DNA from: Chryseobacterium gleum
Lineage (GTDB): Bacteria; Bacteroidota; Bacteroidia; UBA10329
DNA: 5,744 nt
Assembly: GCA_945874195.1 (NCBI GenBank)
Contig: CAMCFW010000158.1
Location: forward strand, 1 to 5,744
Direction of reading: 5' to 3'
Position 1 is the stretch's first letter; every line of letters starts with the position of its first letter. A program made the translations under genes and the position numbers. Under the pieces are notes generated by a model. It was not told the origin of the DNA. It searched no databases and saw nothing but the letters and a program-made list of their open reading frames with translations. Of this stretch, positions 5,192-5,744 are shown piece by piece.

Positions 5192-5744
5192 ATGGTAATA
5201 GTAGGATTGATGGCCGCTTTGGTCGGGGTGATTCTTGGTGGCGCAGGCATGATGGCCTACAACAAGAAAGCTCTTCATTCGCAGGCTGATAAGATCATAG
5301 AAGAGGCCAAGGAAAAGGCAGAAGTGATCAAGGAAAAACGAATTCTTCAGGCAAAGGAGAAGTTCCATGAACTGAAGGATAATTATGAAAAGGAAGTCAA
5401 TGTGCGCAATCAGAAGATGGCCGAAGAATCCAATCAGCGCAATCAGCGGATCGTGGAAGGCGAGACCCGGATCAAGCAGAAAGAAGGCTCGCTGAACCAG
5501 AAATTTGAGGAGGTGAAGCGCGAAATGGAAGCCGCCAAACGCGAGAAGGATGAGGCGGTGCGCAAACAGCAGAAGATAGATGGCCAACTTGAGGTGTATA
5601 ACCGCAAAGTGGAAGAACTTGACCGCGACCGCCAAAAGCAAGTTGAGCAGTTGGAGCGCATTTCTGGCATGAAGGCAGAAGAGGCGAAGGCCCAACTTGT
5701 AGAAGCGTTGAAGGCAGAAGCCCAGACAGCCGCAATGGCAGCCA
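5192..5744 (+). CDS. rny: Ribonuclease Y, N-terminal part (3' end outside window)
   Basis: The first 184 codons of RNase Y, a membrane-bound endoribonuclease that starts mRNA decay. The protein begins MVIVGLMAALVGVILGGAG, a single N-terminal membrane helix (about residues 2-22). A very long Lys/Glu/Gln-rich coiled coil then runs from about residue 30 to the window edge (IIEEAKEKAEVIKEKRILQAKEKFHELK..., KREMEAAKREKDEAVRKQQK). This layout is typical of RNase Y, which is usually about 520 residues; the KH RNA-binding and HD catalytic domains should lie beyond the window, so catalysis cannot be checked here. ATG 5192 is the first in-frame start after the in-frame TGA at 5180-5182. ATG codons at 5169 and 5179 are in other frames. 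The start is preceded by an A-rich stretch without a Shine-Dalgarno sequence. No convincing separate promoter is visible after the 6S terminator, so some expression may come from read-through. Confidence 0.9.
   Translation, partial: MVIVGLMAALVGVILGGAGMMAYNKKALHSQADKIIEEAKEKAEVIKEKRILQAKEKFHELKDNYEKEVNVRNQKMAEESNQRNQRIVEGETRIKQKEGSLNQKFEEVKREMEAAKREKDEAVRKQQKIDGQLEVYNRKVEELDRDRQKQVEQLERISGMKAEEAKAQLVEALKAEAQTAAMAA

Noticed and set aside
5123..5695. Minus-strand reading frame of 190 codons, Leu/Phe-rich and apparently membrane-like.
   Set aside because: It is the antisense of the Lys/Glu-rich coiled coil of RNase Y: AAG and GAA codons read backwards as Leu and Phe. It also runs into the 6S-like RNA.

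Overview
The window looks like chromosomal DNA of a member of the Bacteroidota, most likely in or near the Flavobacteriales. The evidence is: a promoter box matching the Bacteroidota sigma-A consensus TAnnTTTG upstream of the zapA cluster; start sites without Shine-Dalgarno sequences; a gene order (LytM/M23 peptidase, small coiled-coil protein, zapA, 6S-like RNA, rny) that I recall as typical of that phylum; and two copies of an ATCCCGAT...ATCGGGAT palindrome that I recall as common in such genomes. Composition and protein style look uniform, and I see no transposase, integrase, CRISPR, tRNA or rRNA.

Layout. Positions 1-393 hold the 3' part of a FabG-type short-chain reductase. Its stop codon overlaps the GTG start of a 694-residue membrane-anchored VWA protein (390-2474). 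A short convergent intergenic hairpin (about 2481-2500) separates that gene from a secreted M23 (LytM) peptidase on the minus strand (4219-2504). A divergent intergenic region of about 100 bases (4220-4317) then carries a good plus-strand promoter, and perhaps a weaker minus-strand one. The plus strand continues with a 96-residue coiled-coil protein (4318-4608), zapA (4625-4912), a structured noncoding stretch that I read as 6S RNA (about 4974-5168), and the first 184 codons of rny (5192 to the window end).

Functionally, the left part is one lipid-synthesis enzyme coupled to an envelope protein of unknown role. The right part joins a peptidoglycan peptidase and the FtsZ-ring protein ZapA (with a possible coiled-coil partner) to two RNA-level regulators, 6S RNA and RNase Y. 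The most informative region is 4974-5168. It has a long closing helix of about 26 base pairs that ends directly in a run of seven T, so it also acts as an intrinsic terminator. It contains one of the palindromic repeats and a second strand segment able to compete for the same 3' strand. I found no clearly new multi-gene system.
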